A DNA stretch of 64,000 nucleotides. It comes from Bernardetia sp. ABR2-2B (lineage in GTDB: Bacteria > Bacteroidota > Bacteroidia > Cytophagales > Bernardetiaceae). The position numbers and the translations under genes are program-made. The notes beneath the pieces were generated by a model that saw only the letters and a list, made by a program, of their open reading frames with translations, searched no databases and was not told the DNA's origin. Positions 61,728 through 64,000 of this stretch are shown one piece after another. Location of the stretch: positions 3,328,001 through 3,392,000 of the forward strand of contig NZ_CP147020.1 in assembly GCF_037126435.1 (NCBI RefSeq), written 5' to 3'. Positions within the stretch are counted from its first letter, which is position 1; each line of letters starts with the position of its first letter.

Positions 61728-63002
61728 CTACTTTTCATTCAATCGCTTTTCAATTTGCTTTACTGTTTTTTTATCTGCTTCTTGCCCTGTTTGAGTTATT
61801 ATTTCTTTGTATTTTTGATAGGCATCTTGGCTGTCTTTTAGGCGTTCTAAGTTATAGTAGGCGTTGCCAAGTTGTAGGTAAGCAAGGGCAGAGGTTGGTG
61901 TAATTTGAGTAAGTTTTTTGTGTATTTCTACAGCATCGATATATTTTTTGGATTGAAGAAGAAGGTTGCCATACTTTTCCAACATCTGAATATATTCTCT
62001 TTGAGAAAGTTCAAAATTATTGCTTTTAAAAAGCTCTTGTAATTGTTGTGGCGTTTCGATATTCAACAAAAATTCTGTTCCCCAAAAATCAAAAATACTT
62101 TCTAAAACAAGCAGTACAGAATCCTGTTTTTGTTCTTTCTCTAATCTTTGCAAAACAGAATATGTTTTTTTAAGTAACTGAATTGTTTCAGTTTCTACTT
62201 GCATATAATTATGAGGGTAAGCAACTTGCTCATAGAAGTTTACAGCTTCGATAATATTACCCTCTTTGACTGCTTTTTGTGCTTTTGCAATAGATTCTAA
62301 CGAAAAATCAGTTGCTGTCTGGTATTCAAAATTGAGCATGTTTTTGGCTAAATCAAAATCGAATATCCCACAAATAACGGTCGCCTTATAACTCTGCTCC
62401 GAACAAATAAAAATTTTTCCATCTTTATAATATGATTCTATTTTCTTATAGGGATTAAATAGAAAGTCTGTCGGGATTTTAGCTAGTTTTTTGAGGTTTC
62501 CCTCATTACTAAGTCCGTATAAATACTGTTCTTCATCTTCTTTTTCTGCTCCTACATACAGATTTTTGGTGTTTTTGGGCAATAAATTTGTAGGGAAAGA
62601 ATCTACTTTCATATATAAGTAGGTACTCAAGTTTTTAGGCAATTCTTTTTGAAAAGTTTTTAAACCTCTATTTCCTTCTTGATTTGGATTGCTTTTTTGA
62701 AGACTTTTTGCTTCATTTATCATTTTACTCATCGTTTCAGAAAGCTCTTGAGCCTGTGCTTCACTTACTTCTAAGTTATTAAGAACGTTTTCGACAGAAT
62801 CGTTATACGCAGCAAAATAAGCACTATCAGCTTCTTTTACAGTAATCAAAGTAGAGTTATTGAGTTTTGGTAAGGTCAGAAGCGTATCAGAAGGTGTTTT
62901 TATCGTTATATCTTCTTTATATTTTGTCTCATCTGTACTACAAGACGTACAGAAAACAACTAGCAAAATTGCAATCACTGCTTTATCAAAAAGTAGTTCC
63001 AT
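61728..63002 (-). CDS. TPR-containing lipoprotein
   Basis: A 424-residue lipoprotein beginning MELLFDKAVIAILLVVFCTSC, with lipidation at C21 of the CTSC box. I chose ATG 63002 over 63026 and the TTG at 63038 because it places the signal peptide at the N-terminus. A long middle region without known domain is followed by C-terminal TPR repeats (QREYIQMLEKYGNLLLQSKKYIDAV, ALAYLQLGNAYYNLERLKDSQDAYQKYKEI). It is probably anchored in the outer membrane facing the periplasm. No more precise function can be read. Confidence 0.8.
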   Translation of the reverse strand: MELLFDKAVIAILLVVFCTSCSTDETKYKEDITIKTPSDTLLTLPKLNNSTLITVKEADSAYFAAYNDSVENVLNNLEVSEAQAQELSETMSKMINEAKSLQKSNPNQEGNRGLKTFQKELPKNLSTYLYMKVDSFPTNLLPKNTKNLYVGAEKEDEEQYLYGLSNEGNLKKLAKIPTDFLFNPYKKIESYYKDGKIFICSEQSYKATVICGIFDFDLAKNMLNFEYQTATDFSLESIAKAQKAVKEGNIIEAVNFYEQVAYPHNYMQVETETIQLLKKTYSVLQRLEKEQKQDSVLLVLESIFDFWGTEFLLNIETPQQLQELFKSNNFELSQREYIQMLEKYGNLLLQSKKYIDAVEIHKKLTQITPTSALAYLQLGNAYYNLERLKDSQDAYQKYKEIITQTGQEADKKTVKQIEKRLNEK

Positions 63003-63451
63003 TATATTATTTGTATTACTAATCATGCTATGTATCAAAATCTAGGGAACAATTACGAATTAAAAATTACGGATTACGAAATGAAAATTCAGTATATCTA
63101 ATTTAAATAACTATCAATCAATTTATTTAAAATCTATTCCTTAGGGTAAACACACGAAAATAAAATACGTGATTTTATACTGACTTATTTTTTTAATTTT
63201 AAAACTCAAGTGAGGATGCTTGAATTAGACAAAAACTGGTTTAAGTGTCCTCGCTTGAATCAGTTTTAAAAAAATAGTGAGTTTGCCCTTGTTTCTAATT
63301 GATTTATAACAATTTTCGAGCAATTTTGTGTAATAACTACATTTTTGAGCTATAAATGCTATCAAATTCTATTAGTAAGGTCTTTTTTACGACAAATTTT
63401 ATAATTTTATAGTCAATAATTACCCCAAATTAATCATAAATTAATAGCAAA
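63003..63451. other. 449 bp divergent intergenic region before rnhA
   Basis: There is no coding frame. It contains an ATTACGAATT-type repeat patch at 63046-63085 and a long inverted repeat at 63195-63270. The rnhA promoter must lie between 63270 and 63451; I could not fix its -7 box. Confidence 0.5.
63195..63270. repeat. Long imperfect inverted repeat upstream of rnhA
   Basis: AAAACTCAAGTGAGGATGCT (63201-63220) is answered on the other side by AAGTGTCCTCGCTTGAATCAG and TTTTAA (63243-63268). When reversed it reads AAAACTGATTCAAGCGAGGACACTT, i.e. the same word with a four-base insertion and a few changes. The result is a stem of about 25 pairs around a loop of about 18 bases. Confidence 0.55.
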
Positions 63452-63928
63452 ATGATAGAAATGTACACTGATGGAGCAGCACAAGGAAACCCAGGAAGGG
63501 GAGGATACGGAACCGTTTTGATGGCAAAATCATTAGGACTAAGAAAAGAGTTTTCAGCAGGTTTTCGCTGTACAACCAACAACAGAATGGAGCTTTTGGC
63601 TGTAATTATCGGATTAGAAGCACTCAAAAAGCCAAATATGAAAGTAAAAGTCTATTCAGATTCAAAGTATGTAGTTGATGCAGTAGAAAAAAAATGGGTC
63701 TTGGGTTGGGAGAAAAAAAAGTTCATCAATAAAGGCGAACCACGATTAAATGCAGACCTTTGGAAACGGTTTTTAGAAATTTATAGAAAACATCAAGTAA
63801 CTTTTCAATGGGTAAAAGGACACGCAGGAATACCAGAAAATGAGCGTTGTGATGAATTAGCTGTGGCTGCTGCCTCCAACTCAAATCTACCAGCAGATGA
63901 ATATTATGAAAAATATCAAATGAAATAG
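63452..63928 (+). CDS. rnhA: Ribonuclease HI
   Basis: A 158-residue enzyme that cuts the RNA strand of RNA-DNA hybrids during replication and repair. The four catalytic acids are in place: D7 (YTDGAAQGNPG), E47 (NNRMELLAVI), D70 (VYSDSKYV) and D134 (ENERCDELA), with the H124 of KGHAGIPEN as the catalytic His loop. Length and the basic protrusion WEKKKFINKGEPR match the E. coli type. It starts at ATG 63452 and ends 72 bases before the window edge. Confidence 0.96.
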   Translation: MIEMYTDGAAQGNPGRGGYGTVLMAKSLGLRKEFSAGFRCTTNNRMELLAVIIGLEALKKPNMKVKVYSDSKYVVDAVEKKWVLGWEKKKFINKGEPRLNADLWKRFLEIYRKHQVTFQWVKGHAGIPENERCDELAVAAASNSNLPADEYYEKYQMK

Positions 63929-64000
63929 AGAGAAATAAGTTTTTTCGAATCTTGTAGCATTATAGAACAAAAAAAATGGATATGCTAAAAGAGTTTTAGA

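Noticed and set aside
63974-63997. Possible start of another gene at the window end
   Set aside because: The ATG frame reads only seven residues before a stop; nothing coding is supported in the last 70 bases.
1-64000. tRNA, rRNA or CRISPR loci
   Set aside because: I looked for GTTCGA-type T-loop signatures, long GC-rich stretches and regularly spaced direct repeats and found none; a dedicated search could still reveal a single divergent tRNA.

Overview
The window is a gene-dense, AT-rich stretch of chromosome from a Gram-negative Bacteroidota bacterium, most likely a gliding or marine Cytophagales member of the Bernardetia/Flexibacter/Microscilla type. Evidence for this is lpxA (lipid A), Bacteroidota-specific families (BT_3928-type DoxX protein, DUF1599, PorE-like TPR/PD40/OmpA protein), TAnnTTTG-like promoters, weak Shine-Dalgarno sequences, and many sensor proteins joined by the same coiled-coil linker. 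No rRNA, tRNA, CRISPR array, phage or transposase gene was seen. The genus is an inference.

Layout. 1-2.9 kb: 3' end of a nicotinate phosphoribosyltransferase, a small membrane protein and an exported M28 peptidase. 3.0-7.2 kb: a signalling cassette resembling SiaA-SiaB-SiaC (PAS-PAS-GAF-PP2C phosphatase, SiaB-type kinase, SiaC/DUF1987 phosphoprotein), preceded by a small STAS/SEC14-like protein. 7.2-10 kb: rnc-fabF-acpP on the minus strand. 10-19 kb: mixed genes (DUF4291, an SDR-type protein, a Vat-like acyltransferase, EEP nuclease, M14 carboxypeptidase, MscS channel, RNase R). 19-33.5 kb: envelope and phosphate genes (PorE-like protein, TPR protein, a paralogous lipoprotein pair, GDPD, LTA-synthase-like enzyme, ppk, metallophosphoesterase, metal-type ABC ATPase, EF-hand protein, M50 peptidase). 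33.6-39.2 kb: a tight minus-strand surface-glycan operon (ATP-grasp, HAD, GT2, NeuD/PglD-like acetyltransferase, OafA-like acyltransferase, RffA-like aminotransferase). 39.4-42.7 kb: HTTM protein, DoxX/thioredoxin-like protein and DUF1599 protein.

43.1-58.7 kb is the most distinctive part: a plus-strand array of five hybrid-less histidine kinases (43908, 48292, 50265, 55044 and 56896) with very different sensor halves and nearly interchangeable transmitters. Each transmitter carries an insertion of roughly 85-90 residues between the H-box and the second dimerisation helix. Within the array sit an RsbQ-like alpha/beta hydrolase only 2 bp upstream of a PAS-histidine kinase, a stand-alone receiver, and a TorF-type porin. 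In Bacillus RsbQ serves a PAS-PP2C phosphatase; here its presumed partner is a kinase. I consider RsbQ + PAS-kinase + receiver the best candidate for an undescribed system.

58.7-64 kb: lpxA, a TSUP transporter, a DnaQ-like exonuclease, a TPR lipoprotein and RNase HI.

Non-coding structure: a hairpin-forming 52 bp repeat occurs twice (20021-20072, 61631-61682) with one substitution that keeps pairing possible. Other long inverted repeats lie at 1120-1188, 16135-16164, 42735-42771 and 63195-63270. Several clear intrinsic terminators separate units. All functional calls come from reading motifs by eye; no database search was possible.
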